64,000 nt of DNA from Mycobacterium noviomagense (GCF_010731635.1 NZ_AP022583.1:3534001-3598000); one strand, 5' to 3'; shown: positions 14,001 through 21,916, counted from the stretch's first letter. The notes: generated by a model from the letters alone, not told the origin. Program-made: numbers and translations.

Positions 14001-14327
14001 CCGGGCGATGAAGCTGAGCTTGGCCAGCCCGGCTTCGAAAGCCATGGGTAGCGGGGGACTGACCGGTACGGCGATCACCCCGATGCGTGCGCAGGCGATG
14101 AACGCTGCCACCATCTCCAGGCCGGGCGGGTAGACCAGGAGCGCCCGATCGCCGGGCCGCAGGCCGGCCTCTGCGAACAAGTAGGCTGCCAGCTCACGGG
14201 TCCGCTCCGCGAAGCTTTGGTAGGTGTAGTGCTCGATCTCGCGGCCGTCGGCGTCGACGAACCGGTAGAGGATCTGGTCCGGCCTACGCTCTTCCCACGT
14301 CCGCAGGTAATCGATCAGCGTCTCCAT
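11079..14327 (-). CDS. FAAL-ACP-thioester reductase tri-domain enzyme
   Basis: A 1082-residue fatty-acid activating and reducing megasynthase. The adenylation domain (1-570) has YTSGSTSDPKG at 176-186, the FAAL-type insertion around 337-366 and the catalytic Lys in TTSGKIRR (K547), so it should make acyl-AMP and load an ACP rather than CoA. The carrier domain has GIDSL with S610 as phosphopantetheine site. The C-terminal reductase domain begins at TGATGFLG (711-718) and has the YSQTK catalytic pair (872-876). Expected product: fatty aldehyde or alcohol released reductively. I choose ATG 14327; the frame extends to a TTG at 14429 with non-conserved residues. First gene of the lipid operon. Confidence 0.9.
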   Translation of the reverse strand: METLIDYLRTWEERRPDQILYRFVDADGREIEHYTYQSFAERTRELAAYLFAEAGLRPGDRALLVYPPGLEMVAAFIACARIGVIAVPVSPPLPMAFEAGLAKLSFIARDCRAKAVLSTKQFEYDYRQLLGYRSGGLPWPDAERPPELPWFATDGTQDFGGGPVPDTPSRVLFLQYTSGSTSDPKGVIVSHDNIIANAAAFTGSEVAVSWLPQHHDMGLISAYLFVLVVGGTTHAMSPLDFLARPSAWLRLISEVRATHSPAPNFALDYCLREDKLPESELAGIDLSSLESLVIGAEPLRAKSFARFRERFAPYGLRPDALTGAYGLAENTLIVSLQGRQTLSLNKRGLERNLVRVEKALPENKNQAPVVSCGKPLAGNTVRVVDPETRQDLGEGRIGEIWVAGTSKGGGYWHRPEKTAETFEARIAGDDEHTYLRTGDIGFLYEGELFVCGRTKDLIIVRGVNCYPSDIEAVVERSAAQVRDGCVAAFSVERDEQEMLVVAAEVRDEQALPDAKVLTRAIRRHAHIDPHTIVFLPARSIPKTTSGKIRRAQTRQLWLDGKLPVVASYTPQTHEALDATAGPLERFRNLIESYDLTGEEDCSFADLGIDSLALAELRSDLQALLEEHGAGELAEEVNTRLLQRLTVAEFFRLMGQFGEGSGQPLSELRQALDQISVEYEEYETTRMRADAQLPLPELPPAREGAPRDVLLTGATGFLGPFLLSSLLAQTSYTVHALVRASDAAHGLDRIVAALHRAKLWSPALEAEIQARVRVICGDLAEPHLGIGEAAFQQLAEDVDAIVHNGALVNYVRTCDALRPTNVAGTHELLRLAMTGHRKAFHLVSSTFIYGWSTLPVVGEDYANEEMSGLDFGYSQTKWVAEQLTFAAQRKGLDVRIYRPSLISPTSAGYGSQDDIYVRLTAFMIEHGLAVNALNQISLLPADLIADHIVGLMGLPAEAGTVFNMTADDYYNLTDVTRLLSERYGYRFTYLDIPSFTEQVNRRCTPRDPLYPLVDFLTRSASKIEAMRDKRYDNTQYRHARALAKVRRREPALAETVDDLMRFLRQERLITEDERGVLDGDAVA

Positions 14328-15061
14328 CGTAGGAGTATCCCCTTCCAGGTCGGTCTCGACCGAGATCAACAGAACTACTTCGCTCACCACATCAGCAATA
14401 TCAATGTTACCGCTGTCGACGAACTTCAAGCAAAGCTAAAGAGCCTATTTAGGTACTATACATCGAGCTCACAACATTCTCCCAGGCTAATTGCTCAAGA
14501 GAGAAGAATTCGACGGCGGTTCCGCGTTACGCTTCGGCAGGGTATGGAGTGGCGATGCCGGCCTTGGAGATGCGATCCGTAGCTACTGGGTTCAGTAGAT
14601 CAGTACCAATATCAGCTGGTCATCTGTTGCCAGCGGTCGTAGATACGGGAATACTGAGGTACGGAGCTACTAATGCCAGTATTTAATGACAATTCCTCGG
14701 AAGCGACGCTGTAGGCAAGTCCCCGGTGGCTGCCATGAAAAGCTGCGCAAATTCAATCTGGACTTATTCTGTGATTTATATCATCACAATTCCGGTGCTT
14801 TAGCAATCGTTTACGCTACTGCGCAAACTATTGGCTAAATCCAGTGCTCGCATCCGCTGAAGTAGGCGGCATCACTGCGCTGGGACGCAGCCCTGCGGCC
14901 CCCGGCTCCGTCGCGGAAGGGTCGCCGCACGCGGAAGGCCGGCCTGTCGCCCATCCAGCGAGCCGGGCCCATCGGGCTCTTCCTATCATTCATGATCTAC
15001 GGACACACTGAACTGATATACTGACATACTGATGTCACTGTCGCTCAGGGGAGGTCACCAC
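14328..15061. other. 733-nt AT-rich intergenic region
   Basis: No coding frame here looks real. Base composition drops sharply relative to the flanks between about 14370 and 14870 (many A/T runs), which stands out in this GC-rich chromosome. It separates the divergent lipid operon (start 14327) from the small regulator gene at 15062. A palindrome with arms TCGGTC/GACCGA around a 2-nt centre lies at 14350-14363, just upstream of the FAAL start, and could be an operator. An AT-rich spacer of this kind could bind the xenogeneic silencer Lsr2; that is inference. Confidence 0.6.
15007..15041 (+). promoter_or_regulatory. Tandem ACTGA repeats, probable operator of the downstream regulator
   Basis: The pentamer ACTGA occurs at 15007, 15012, 15020 and 15028, and ACTGT follows at 15037; the last copies are spaced 8-9 nt apart. 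Short tandem repeats directly before a ribbon-helix-helix-type gene are the usual form of autoregulatory operators for such proteins. The ribosome-binding site and GTG/ATG context of the 15062 gene follow about 10 nt later. Confidence 0.5.
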
Positions 15062-15361
15062 ATGAACGCCGACGCCGACCGGTCGCGAACCCACGCTGCC
15101 AGACCACTGACTCCCGCCGTTGCCGCGGCGCCAACCGAACCCGTCATCCTCGGCCGAACACGTGTCACGAAAACACGCCGAACCGTCGACCTTTCACCTG
15201 CCCAGCACCGCGCCCTCGATATCTGGCAGCGCGACGCCGCCGACCGGCTCGGAGTCGCCCGCGTCACCGGACAAGAGGTGCTCTCCGCGCTCGTCGACCA
15301 ACTACTGAGCGATCCCAAACTGTCCGCCCAGATCACCCGCAGCATCCGGGATCGGCGCTGA
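15062..15361 (+). CDS. Small putative ribbon-helix-helix / plasmid-partition-like DNA-binding protein
   Basis: A 99-residue protein with a basic, Pro/Ala-rich N-terminus and a C-terminal half (about 45-99) starting with RTVDLSPAQHRALDIWQ, a pattern of a short beta-strand followed by two helices like ribbon-helix-helix proteins and small ParB/ParG partition proteins of actinobacterial plasmids. I use ATG 15062 because GGGGAGG lies just upstream; an in-frame ATG at 15032 lies inside the repeat array. No ParA partner is present. It may regulate itself or the divergent lipid operon. Family assignment is tentative. Confidence 0.6.
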   Translation: MNADADRSRTHAARPLTPAVAAAPTEPVILGRTRVTKTRRTVDLSPAQHRALDIWQRDAADRLGVARVTGQEVLSALVDQLLSDPKLSAQITRSIRDRR

Positions 15362-15376
15362 GCTCACGGCGCGTCG

Positions 15377-16423
15377 CTACGGTTCGGTGGCGCGGGACGT
15401 CCGGGTTGCCCCGGGCCGAAGCCGGGCCGTTGATGCGGTGACCTGAGCAACGCGGATCCGCGGCCCCGCCCGCGCCGTGAGCTTGACGATTCCGGCGAAA
15501 CGCTCACCGTCGATGATCGGCGACAGCGGCTCGTCCTCGGCCTCGACGCTCATCTCGCGGCCGTTGACGTCGCGCACCCCAGACCCGTGGACCGTACCGT
15601 TGGTGAGCGCCGCGGGAAGCTGAACAGCGATCAGCGATGGTCGCAACTCTCCGGCTTGGAAATGCAGCGCACCAGGTGCGGAGGCCTTCGGGAAGAGCCG
15701 GAATGGACCGCCGATCCTGAGGTCGATCGCGCCGGCATGCAGCAGCCTGTGTGCGCGCGTCGGGAGCTCCTCGCCGTCGATGGCGACACGGGCGTGGGTC
15801 GGCACGAACAGTTCAGATGCCCAGTTCTCTCTGTTCATGCGCCGGGGAGCGACCTTGCCGGTGATGTAGTCGCCGAACAAGCGACCGATCACTCGGGCGA
15901 CGGCCGCGCGGCCATGCTCGGGGTTGGCGTAGTACTTGTCGTAGAACCGGTTGCCGACGCCGCCGGCGGCGAGCCCGAAGCAGATGCGGTGGAAGCTTGC
16001 GCCGTCCGCGGTTTCACCGTCCAGTTGCAGTGTGTCGAGCCACATTTCGGGCAGCGGCTGATCGGTCTCGGCAGCCGTCGCCAGTGCGCGAATAATCGCA
16101 TCGGCTCGCCCGCGCACTCGCGCCTTGCGTGCGACAGCGTTGACGCTGCCGTTGTTGGTCGGCACAAATGTCGGCCAGCGTTGCGGATCGGCCTCGCATC
16201 GTTGCACCTCGTTGATCAACCAGTGCAGCGCCCCATCGCCTCCGTCGCCGACCAGGTGGGTGACCCGCGGATAGAGCTGTTCGATGACCTCGCGGAGGTC
16301 CTCGACGGAGGCGGTTTCATGCACTTCGCCCCACCGGCCGACGATGCGACGCAGCTCGGCACTGCGACCAGCCGCCGCACGATTCTTTCGTGCCAGCGGA
16401 TTGACGACGACGCCTAGATACAT
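15377..16423 (-). CDS. Divergent diacylglycerol/sphingosine kinase-family protein
   Basis: A 348-residue protein that begins MYLGVVVNPLARKN, matching the first strand and NP motif of the DAGK catalytic fold. The nucleotide loop reads GDGGDGALH, so the usual GGDGT has Ala for Thr, and the second conserved segment reads PTNNGSVNAVARK where family members have a GTGND-AR pattern. A C-terminal beta-rich region (about 220-330) fits the second domain. It could phosphorylate a lipid or have lost activity. ATG 16450, nine codons upstream, is an alternative start. It ends 15 nt from the small regulator gene, convergently. No orthologue at this locus in M. tuberculosis that I recall. Confidence 0.7.
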   Translation of the reverse strand: MYLGVVVNPLARKNRAAAGRSAELRRIVGRWGEVHETASVEDLREVIEQLYPRVTHLVGDGGDGALHWLINEVQRCEADPQRWPTFVPTNNGSVNAVARKARVRGRADAIIRALATAAETDQPLPEMWLDTLQLDGETADGASFHRICFGLAAGGVGNRFYDKYYANPEHGRAAVARVIGRLFGDYITGKVAPRRMNRENWASELFVPTHARVAIDGEELPTRAHRLLHAGAIDLRIGGPFRLFPKASAPGALHFQAGELRPSLIAVQLPAALTNGTVHGSGVRDVNGREMSVEAEDEPLSPIIDGERFAGIVKLTARAGPRIRVAQVTASTARLRPGATRTSRATEP

Positions 16424-16547
16424 TGCCAGCGACGATACCGGGCGGCTCATGTTGGCCAGGGAGACGTCTGGGACCGCTTCACGCGGGCTGGCTCGAGGCG
16501 TTAATCCCGGTCTGAACCCCTCGCAACGCCGGATTATGGTGTCTGCC

Positions 16548-17426
16548 ATGGCTGATTGGACCGCAGCAGAGCTGCCCTCGTTCGCCGGGTGCACCGCCAT
16601 CATCACCGGCGCCAACAGCGGCCTTGGCGAGGTGACTGCCCGCGAGCTGGCCAGGGTCGGCGCCCACGTCATCCTGGCGGTGCGTGACGTGCGAAAGGGT
16701 GAAGCCGCTGCACAGAAGATGGCCGGCGCCACCGGAAAAGCCGAGGTCCGTCAACTCGACTTGCAGGACCTGTCGTCGGTGCGTCGCTTCGCCGACGACA
16801 TCGATCACGCCGACGTCTTGATCAACAACGCCGGCGTCATGGCCGTCGACTACGCGCTGACCGCCGACGGCTTCGAGCGCCATATCGGAACCAATCACCT
16901 CGGTCATTTCGCGTTGACCAACTTGCTGCTGCCCAAGCTCACCGACCGGGCGGTGACCGTGTCGTCGCTGATGCACATGTTCGGCTACATCAGCCTGAAA
17001 GACCTGAACTGGCGGTCCCGGCCGTATTCGAGGTGGCTGGCGTACAGCCAGTCGAAACTCGCGAACCTGTTGTTCACCAGCGAGCTGCAGCGGCGCCTGG
17101 ACAGCGTCGGCTCCTCGGTGCGCGCGCTGGCCGCCCACCCGGGGTGGTCGCACACCAACCTGCAGGGCCGGTCCGGGCGCAAGGTGAGCGACGCGGTGGT
17201 CCTGACGGTCGACCGCGTGGTGTCCACCGACGCCGACTTCGGCGCCCGCCAAACGTTGTACGCGGTCTCGCAGGATCTGCCGGGCGACACCTACGTCGGC
17301 CCGCAATTCGGACTCTACGGCCGCACCCAGCCGACCTGGCGCAGCTGGCCGGCCAAGCGAGCAAGCACCGCCGCCGCACTTTGGGAGCTGTCCGAGCGGC
17401 TCACCGATACCAAATTTCCGCTCTGA
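16548..17426 (+). CDS. SDR family oxidoreductase
   Basis: A 292-residue short-chain dehydrogenase of the retinol-dehydrogenase-like/WWOX-like group common in mycobacteria. The motifs TGANSGLG, NNAG and YSQSK are intact, and a typical HLGHFALTNLLLP segment follows. ATG 16548 is used; an in-frame ATG at 16536 is possible. Transcribed divergently from the lipid-kinase-like gene and convergent with argA (4 nt between stops). The substrate cannot be predicted; the neighbourhood suggests lipid metabolism. Confidence 0.85.
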   Translation: MADWTAAELPSFAGCTAIITGANSGLGEVTARELARVGAHVILAVRDVRKGEAAAQKMAGATGKAEVRQLDLQDLSSVRRFADDIDHADVLINNAGVMAVDYALTADGFERHIGTNHLGHFALTNLLLPKLTDRAVTVSSLMHMFGYISLKDLNWRSRPYSRWLAYSQSKLANLLFTSELQRRLDSVGSSVRALAAHPGWSHTNLQGRSGRKVSDAVVLTVDRVVSTDADFGARQTLYAVSQDLPGDTYVGPQFGLYGRTQPTWRSWPAKRASTAAALWELSERLTDTKFPL

Positions 17427-17430
17427 GCCC

Positions 17431-17952
17431 TCAGAGAATCAACAGCATCCGCGAGTTGCCCAGGATGTTCGGCTTGACATAGCTCAGGTCCAGAAACTCC
17501 GCCACGCCCAAGTCGTAGGAGCGGCACATCTCCTCGTACACCTCGGCGGTCACCGGCGTGCCCTCGATCTCGGTGAAACCGTGCCGGCTGAAGAACTCGG
17601 TTTCGAAAGTCAGCACGAACAGCCGCTTCAGTTCCAACTCGCGCGCCACCGCGATGAGACGGTCCACGATCGCGTGGCCGATACCGCGACCAGTCATATC
17701 GGGATGCACTGCGACAGTGCGTATTTCGCCCAGATCGGACCACAAGACATGCAGTGCGCCGCAGCCGATCACCTCGCCGTCGTGTTCGGCCACCCAGAAC
17801 TCCTGGATCGCCTCGTACAGCGTCACGAGGTTCTTTTCCAGCAAGATTTTCCCGGCATACGTGTCGACCAGCTGCTTGATCGCCGGAACGTCCGAGGTTC
17901 GCGCGCGCCGGACCACGACTCGATCGTCGGGTGAACTTCCCGCTGGCTCCAC
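17431..17952 (-). CDS. argA: GNAT-family amino-acid N-acetyltransferase, ArgA type
   Basis: A 173-residue single GNAT domain closely matching the mycobacterial enzyme that acetylates glutamate (or glutamine) for arginine synthesis. The core motif HPDMTGRGIGHAIV binds acetyl-CoA, and LEKNLVTLYE and FFSRHGF are characteristic. It lacks the amino-acid kinase domain of E. coli ArgA, as in M. tuberculosis Rv2747. The start is GTG 17952, giving the family's usual length; the frame is open further upstream. Divergent from pgsA with 57 nt between starts, so promoters are packed in that gap. Confidence 0.92.
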   Translation of the reverse strand: MEPAGSSPDDRVVVRRARTSDVPAIKQLVDTYAGKILLEKNLVTLYEAIQEFWVAEHDGEVIGCGALHVLWSDLGEIRTVAVHPDMTGRGIGHAIVDRLIAVARELELKRLFVLTFETEFFSRHGFTEIEGTPVTAEVYEEMCRSYDLGVAEFLDLSYVKPNILGNSRMLLIL

Positions 17953-18009
17953 GGGTGCACAGTATCGACATTTGGGACGTGCCAGCTGGGCACCCGTTAT
18001 TCTGATGCG

Positions 18010-18600
18010 GTGACGGGACAGCCTCAAACCGGTCCCACGGTACGGCGGGTCCGTGTCACCAACGTCGCCAACATGCTGACCGGTTTGCGGCTGGTCCTGG
18101 TTCCCATCTTCGTGCTCGCCCTGCTCGCCGGCGACGGTCATGACACCACCAGCCGCGTCGCAGCTTTTGTCATCTTCGCCGTAGCTGTCATCACTGACCG
18201 GTTCGACGGTGCGCTGGCCCGCACCTACGGCATGGTGACCGAATTGGGCACGCTGGCCGATCCGATCGCAGACAAGGCGCTCATCGGCGCAGCGCTGATC
18301 GGCCTTTCGACGCTTGGTGACCTGCCGTGGTGGGTGACCGTGGTGATCCTGGTGCGCGAGGTCGCGGTGACAGTGCTGCGCTTCGCCGTGCTGCGGCGAG
18401 GTGTTATTCCGGCCAGCTGGGGCGGCAAACTCAAGACGCTCGTTCAGGCGGTGGCGATCGGCTTGTTCGTCCTACCGCTTTCGGGTTCATGGTTGGTGGC
18501 GGCGACGGCAGTGATGGGCGTCGCGGTCGTGCTGACCGTGGTCACCGGCGTGGACTATATCGCGTCGGCCGCCAGGGAAGTTCGTTACACGACCCGCTGA
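18010..18600 (+). CDS. pgsA3: CDP-alcohol phosphatidyltransferase, PgsA type
   Basis: A 196-residue membrane protein with four to six helices and the CDP-alcohol phosphotransferase signature, here DRFDGALARTYGMVTELG followed by DPIADK, covering the conserved Asp/Gly/Ala/Arg ligands. Members join CDP-diacylglycerol with glycerol-3-phosphate or a related alcohol. The copy beside argA in M. tuberculosis is Rv2746c (pgsA3). Start GTG 18010. Followed by clgR after a 96-nt gap that holds its own stress promoter. Confidence 0.92.
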   Translation: MTGQPQTGPTVRRVRVTNVANMLTGLRLVLVPIFVLALLAGDGHDTTSRVAAFVIFAVAVITDRFDGALARTYGMVTELGTLADPIADKALIGAALIGLSTLGDLPWWVTVVILVREVAVTVLRFAVLRRGVIPASWGGKLKTLVQAVAIGLFVLPLSGSWLVAATAVMGVAVVLTVVTGVDYIASAAREVRYTTR

Positions 18601-18618
18601 CCACGGGTGACGCCGGCG

Positions 18619-18645
18619 GGGAACCACGCTGCGGCGGTCGGCGTT
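18619..18645 (+). promoter_or_regulatory. SigE/SigH-type promoter before clgR
   Basis: GGGAACC at 18619-18625 and CGTT at 18642-18645 are separated by 16 nt, matching the extracytoplasmic-function sigma consensus (GGAAC ... CGTT). Transcription would start roughly 45 nt before the clgR ATG at 18697. SigE control of clgR is known in M. tuberculosis, which supports the reading. Confidence 0.75.
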
Positions 18646-18696
18646 GAGGTTAGTGACCGCTGCGAATCACCGACCACCCGGACGAAGGAGAGCGCG

Positions 18697-19023
18697 ATGG
18701 CGTCACTGCTACGAGAGGTCATCGGCGACGTGCTGCGCCGGGCGCGGACTTCGCAAGGTCGTACGCTGCGGCAAGTATCCGAATCTGCGCGGGTGAGTCT
18801 GGGATATCTGTCCGAGGTCGAGCGCGGCCGCAAGGAGCCCTCAAGTGAACTGCTGAACGCGATCTGTGACGCGCTGGACGTTCCGTTGTCGGAGGTGCTC
18901 ATCGACGCCGGTGAGCGGATGGCAGCCCACGAGCGTGCGGCTGTTCCGAACACTGCCAGCGCCGCCAACATCGATGCGAGCACCAAGGTTGTCATCCCAC
19001 CGGTGTCGTTGGCGGTGGCCTGA
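18697..19023 (+). CDS. clgR: Transcriptional regulator ClgR
   Basis: A 108-residue XRE-type helix-turn-helix activator (HTH about 15-70; [28 protein letters not shown] is the recognition region) that controls Clp protease genes and the Psp envelope-stress response. The start is ATG 18697, preceded by AAGGAGA; the upstream in-frame extension has no conserved character. First gene of the clgR-pspA-pspM operon, with a SigE/SigH-type promoter just upstream. Confidence 0.95.
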   Translation: MASLLREVIGDVLRRARTSQGRTLRQVSESARVSLGYLSEVERGRKEPSSELLNAICDALDVPLSEVLIDAGERMAAHERAAVPNTASAANIDASTKVVIPPVSLAVA

Positions 19024-19142
19024 CCCGTCGGTGTTTGGCTTATGCGCAACACGGGTGGGGCAATCGGTGCTGAACCGATAAATTGAGCAGCAGGTAGGCC
19101 GGCAATCCTCGGCGCACCTCGACACGAAGGCGGAGCTAACCC

Positions 19143-19970
19143 ATGGCCAATCCGTTCGTCAAAGCGTGGAAGTACCTCATGGCGCTGTTCAACGCCAGGA
19201 TCGATGAGTACGCCGATCCCAAGGTGCAGATCCAGCAGGCCATAGAGGAAGCCCAGCGCCAGCACCAGGCACTGACGCAGCAGGCGGCGCAGGTGATCGG
19301 CAACCAGCGTCAACTCGAGATGCGGCTCAACCGCCAGCTCGCCGACGTGGAGAAGCTTCAGGTCAACGTGCGCCAAGCGCTGGCTCTGGCCGACCAGGCC
19401 ACGGCCGCCGGCGACACCGCCAAGGCCACCGAGTACAACAACGCTGCCGAAGCGTTTGCGGCGCAGCTGGTCACGGCAGAGCAGAGTGTCGAGGACCTCA
19501 AGGCGTTGCACGACCAGGCGCTGCAAGCCGCCGCCCAGGCCAAGAAGGCGGTCGAGCAGAACGCGATGGTGCTACAGCAGAAGATCGCCGAGCGCACCAA
19601 GCTGCTCAGTCAGCTCGAGCAGGCCAAGATGCAAGAACAGGTCAGCGCGTCGCTGCGGTCGATGAGCGAGCTTGCCGCGCCTGGCAATACACCGAACCTC
19701 GACGAGGTGCGCGACAAGATTGAACGTCGGTACGCCAACGCGGTCGGTGCAGCCGAATTGGCGCAGAGCACGGTTACGGGCCGCATGCTCGAAGTCGAGC
19801 AGGCCAGCGTGCAGATGGCCGGTCACCAGCGCCTCGAACAGATTCGGGCGTCGATGCGTGGTGAGGCCTTGCCCGCTGGCGGGGCGTCCGGCGGCGCTGC
19901 TGCAGGCAGCCCTGCCACCTCTGCCGCAGCTTCGGAACCGACCGCGGAAAAGCCCATCGGCCAGAATTAA
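19143..19970 (+). CDS. pspA: Phage-shock protein PspA (35-kDa antigen)
   Basis: A 275-residue PspA/IM30-family protein, nearly all coiled coil from residue 20 to about 225, with a low-complexity Gly/Ala/Ser tail (about 240-275) like the mycobacterial 35-kDa antigen. It binds and stabilises stressed inner membrane and interacts with ClgR and PspM. The ATG at 19143 follows a GGAG-type ribosome-binding site. Downstream pspM begins 16 nt after the stop. Confidence 0.96.
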   Translation: MANPFVKAWKYLMALFNARIDEYADPKVQIQQAIEEAQRQHQALTQQAAQVIGNQRQLEMRLNRQLADVEKLQVNVRQALALADQATAAGDTAKATEYNNAAEAFAAQLVTAEQSVEDLKALHDQALQAAAQAKKAVEQNAMVLQQKIAERTKLLSQLEQAKMQEQVSASLRSMSELAAPGNTPNLDEVRDKIERRYANAVGAAELAQSTVTGRMLEVEQASVQMAGHQRLEQIRASMRGEALPAGGASGGAAAGSPATSAAASEPTAEKPIGQN

Positions 19971-19986
19971 GCGGAAGGTCGGCACC

Positions 19987-20817
19987 ATGGCGGTGAAGTC
20001 GGGTCAGCGGGTCGCGGGCAGCGGACAGTGGCGCACGCTGTTGCAGCGTGGTTTCGACACCGCCAACGAGCTTTCTGATTTGGTTGCGCAGAAGATCAGC
20101 GCGGTGACCGATCCGCGTGCGCGGCTGCTGCGGCGGCGCCGCCGTGCACTGCGCTGGGCCGTGATATTCGGTGTCGCATCGGTGTTTTGGGCAGTGGTGA
20201 CGGTGTTGCTGGCTGCCTGGGGTTGGTTCGTGGCGCTGCTGGTGGTCACCGGCTCGGTCGCGGCGGGTTCGGCGATACCGGCGACGCTTCTGCTGTTGCG
20301 CTACCGCTGGCTGCGCTCGTTGCCGTTGCCGACACAGCGGCCCGCCAGCGCGCGGCGGCTGCCGCCACCGGGCTCGGCGGCGCGACCCGCGATGCATGCG
20401 CTTGGTGCATCCGAGCGCGGCTTCCTTTCTTTACTGGGTGTCATGGAGCGTGGCAATATACTGCCTGCCAACGAGATTCGTGAGCTGGCCGTTGCGGGCA
20501 AGCAGACTTCCGCTGCCATGTCGGCTACCGCGGCCGAGGTGGTGGCGATGGAGCGAACCGCGAACTTCAGCCCGCAGTCGCGGTCGTATCTGGTGCCCAC
20601 GATCAACGCGTTCACCGCGCAGTTGAGCGCCGGTGTGCGTCAGTACAACGAAATGGTTACTGCTGCAGCGCAATTGGTGTCGTCGGCGAACGGAGGGACG
20701 ACGGCCGCGTCTCCGGCGTCGCAGCAACGCTATCGCGATGAGCTCACCGAGGCGACCGATCGCTTGATCGGCTGGGCGCAGGCGTTCGACGAACTGGGTG
20801 GGGTGCCGCGGGTCTAG
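19987..20817 (+). CDS. pspM: Phage-shock membrane protein PspM
   Basis: A 276-residue protein with a basic N-terminus, two adjacent membrane helices (about 53-98) and a C-terminal helical cytoplasmic region containing NEMVTAAAQLVSS. This matches Rv2743c, which recruits PspA to the membrane. Start ATG 19987. In M. tuberculosis a further gene, Rv2742c (PspN), follows in the operon; here the next feature, 14 nt after the stop, is an IS630 element and no PspN frame was found. Confidence 0.9.
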   Translation: MAVKSGQRVAGSGQWRTLLQRGFDTANELSDLVAQKISAVTDPRARLLRRRRRALRWAVIFGVASVFWAVVTVLLAAWGWFVALLVVTGSVAAGSAIPATLLLLRYRWLRSLPLPTQRPASARRLPPPGSAARPAMHALGASERGFLSLLGVMERGNILPANEIRELAVAGKQTSAAMSATAAEVVAMERTANFSPQSRSYLVPTINAFTAQLSAGVRQYNEMVTAAAQLVSSANGGTTAASPASQQRYRDELTEATDRLIGWAQAFDELGGVPRV

Positions 20818-20830
20818 CGGCTTCGCGCGC

Positions 20831-21916
20831 CTAGTGTCCTGAGTCATTAATTCGTTTGCAGTAGTTGGCAACGGATTCAAGGATTTGGTCGGCGGTCTTG
20901 GTCCAGACGTAGGGCTTGGGGTCGTCGTTCCAGTTCTCGATCCACGCGCGGATGTCGGCATTGAGTTGCCGCACCGAGGTGTGGGCACCGCGGCGCAGTT
21001 TCTTGGTGGTCAGTTCGGCGAACCAGCGCTCGACCAGGTTGAGCCACGATGAGCTGGTTGGGGTGAAGTGCAGCACAAAGCGCGGATGGTTTGTCAGCCA
21101 ACGCTTCACCGCGGGCGTCTTGTGGGTGGATGCGTTGTCGAGCACGACGTGGCAGTCCAGATCGGCGGGCACCTCGGCGTCGATCTTCTTGAGGAACGCC
21201 AGGAACTCCTGGGAGCGGTGGCGGGCGTGCAGTGAGCCGATGATCTTGCCGGTGGCGAGGTCCAGGGCTGCATAAAGGCTCGAGGTGCCGTGACGGACGT
21301 AGTCGTGGGTGGCGCGTGCCGGGGTGCCCGGCAGCATCGGGAAAACCGGTGCGGTGCGGTTGAGTGCCTGGATCTGGGTCTTCTCGTCCACACACAAGAC
21401 CATCGCTCGTTCCGGCGGATCGAGGTACAGCCCGACGATGTCGCGGACCTTGGCGACGAAGAGCGGGTCCTTGGACAGCTTCCACGAATCCTGTTTGTGC
21501 GGAGCCAATCCGAAGGCCCGCCACACCCGAGAGACCATCGACTGCGACAGGCCCAGGTGCTCGGCCATCGATCGGGTCGACCAGTGCGTGGCATCAGCTG
21601 GACTGGACTCCAACGTCGCGGTGATCAGCACCTCGATTTGCTCGTCACCCACCACCCGGGGCCGGCCCGGTCGAGGTTCGTCGAGCAGTCCGTCGCACCG
21701 CTTCTCTGCGAACCGATTGCGCCACTTGCGGATCGTGTTCCGATCCAATTCCAACCTGTCTGCAAGCTCGACATTGGATCCACCATCGGCGGCAGCCAGC
21801 ACGATCCTGGCTCGAAGGGCCAACCCGGCGGCACTCTTGCGCCGCCGCACCCAGCTCTCCAACTCGGCGCGTTCATCCTTGGTCAACACGATCTGCGCGG
21901 CATGCGGTGACGGCAT
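20831..21916 (-). CDS. IS630-family transposase
   Basis: A 361-residue DDE transposase. The N-terminal helix-turn-helix domains (about 10-125) include NVELADRLELDRNTIRKW; the catalytic domain has CVDEKTQ (first Asp), VLDNASTHKT (second Asp) and SWLNLVERWFAEL (Glu). ATG 21916 is chosen; the open frame starts at a TTG at 21931. The last sense codon, CAC, is the final triplet of the IS itself: the stop codon TAG is made of the duplicated TA plus one host base at 20831. No frameshift, so it is probably functional. Confidence 0.95.
   Translation of the reverse strand: MPSPHAAQIVLTKDERAELESWVRRRKSAAGLALRARIVLAAADGGSNVELADRLELDRNTIRKWRNRFAEKRCDGLLDEPRPGRPRVVGDEQIEVLITATLESSPADATHWSTRSMAEHLGLSQSMVSRVWRAFGLAPHKQDSWKLSKDPLFVAKVRDIVGLYLDPPERAMVLCVDEKTQIQALNRTAPVFPMLPGTPARATHDYVRHGTSSLYAALDLATGKIIGSLHARHRSQEFLAFLKKIDAEVPADLDCHVVLDNASTHKTPAVKRWLTNHPRFVLHFTPTSSSWLNLVERWFAELTTKKLRRGAHTSVRQLNADIRAWIENWNDDPKPYVWTKTADQILESVANYCKRINDSGH
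20834..20855 (+). repeat. IS630 left terminal inverted repeat
   Basis: A 22-bp terminal repeat, identical to the reverse complement of 21938-21959. Together with the adjacent TA dinucleotides the match extends to 24 bp. Confidence 0.95.

Noticed and set aside
7245..14327. Lipid operon as a carboxylic acid reductase (Car) for free acids with CoA-type chemistry
   Set aside because: The FAAL-type insertion in the adenylation domain points to acyl-AMP transfer to the ACP, and the domain spacing differs from typical Car enzymes; Car-like output (aldehyde) is still possible.
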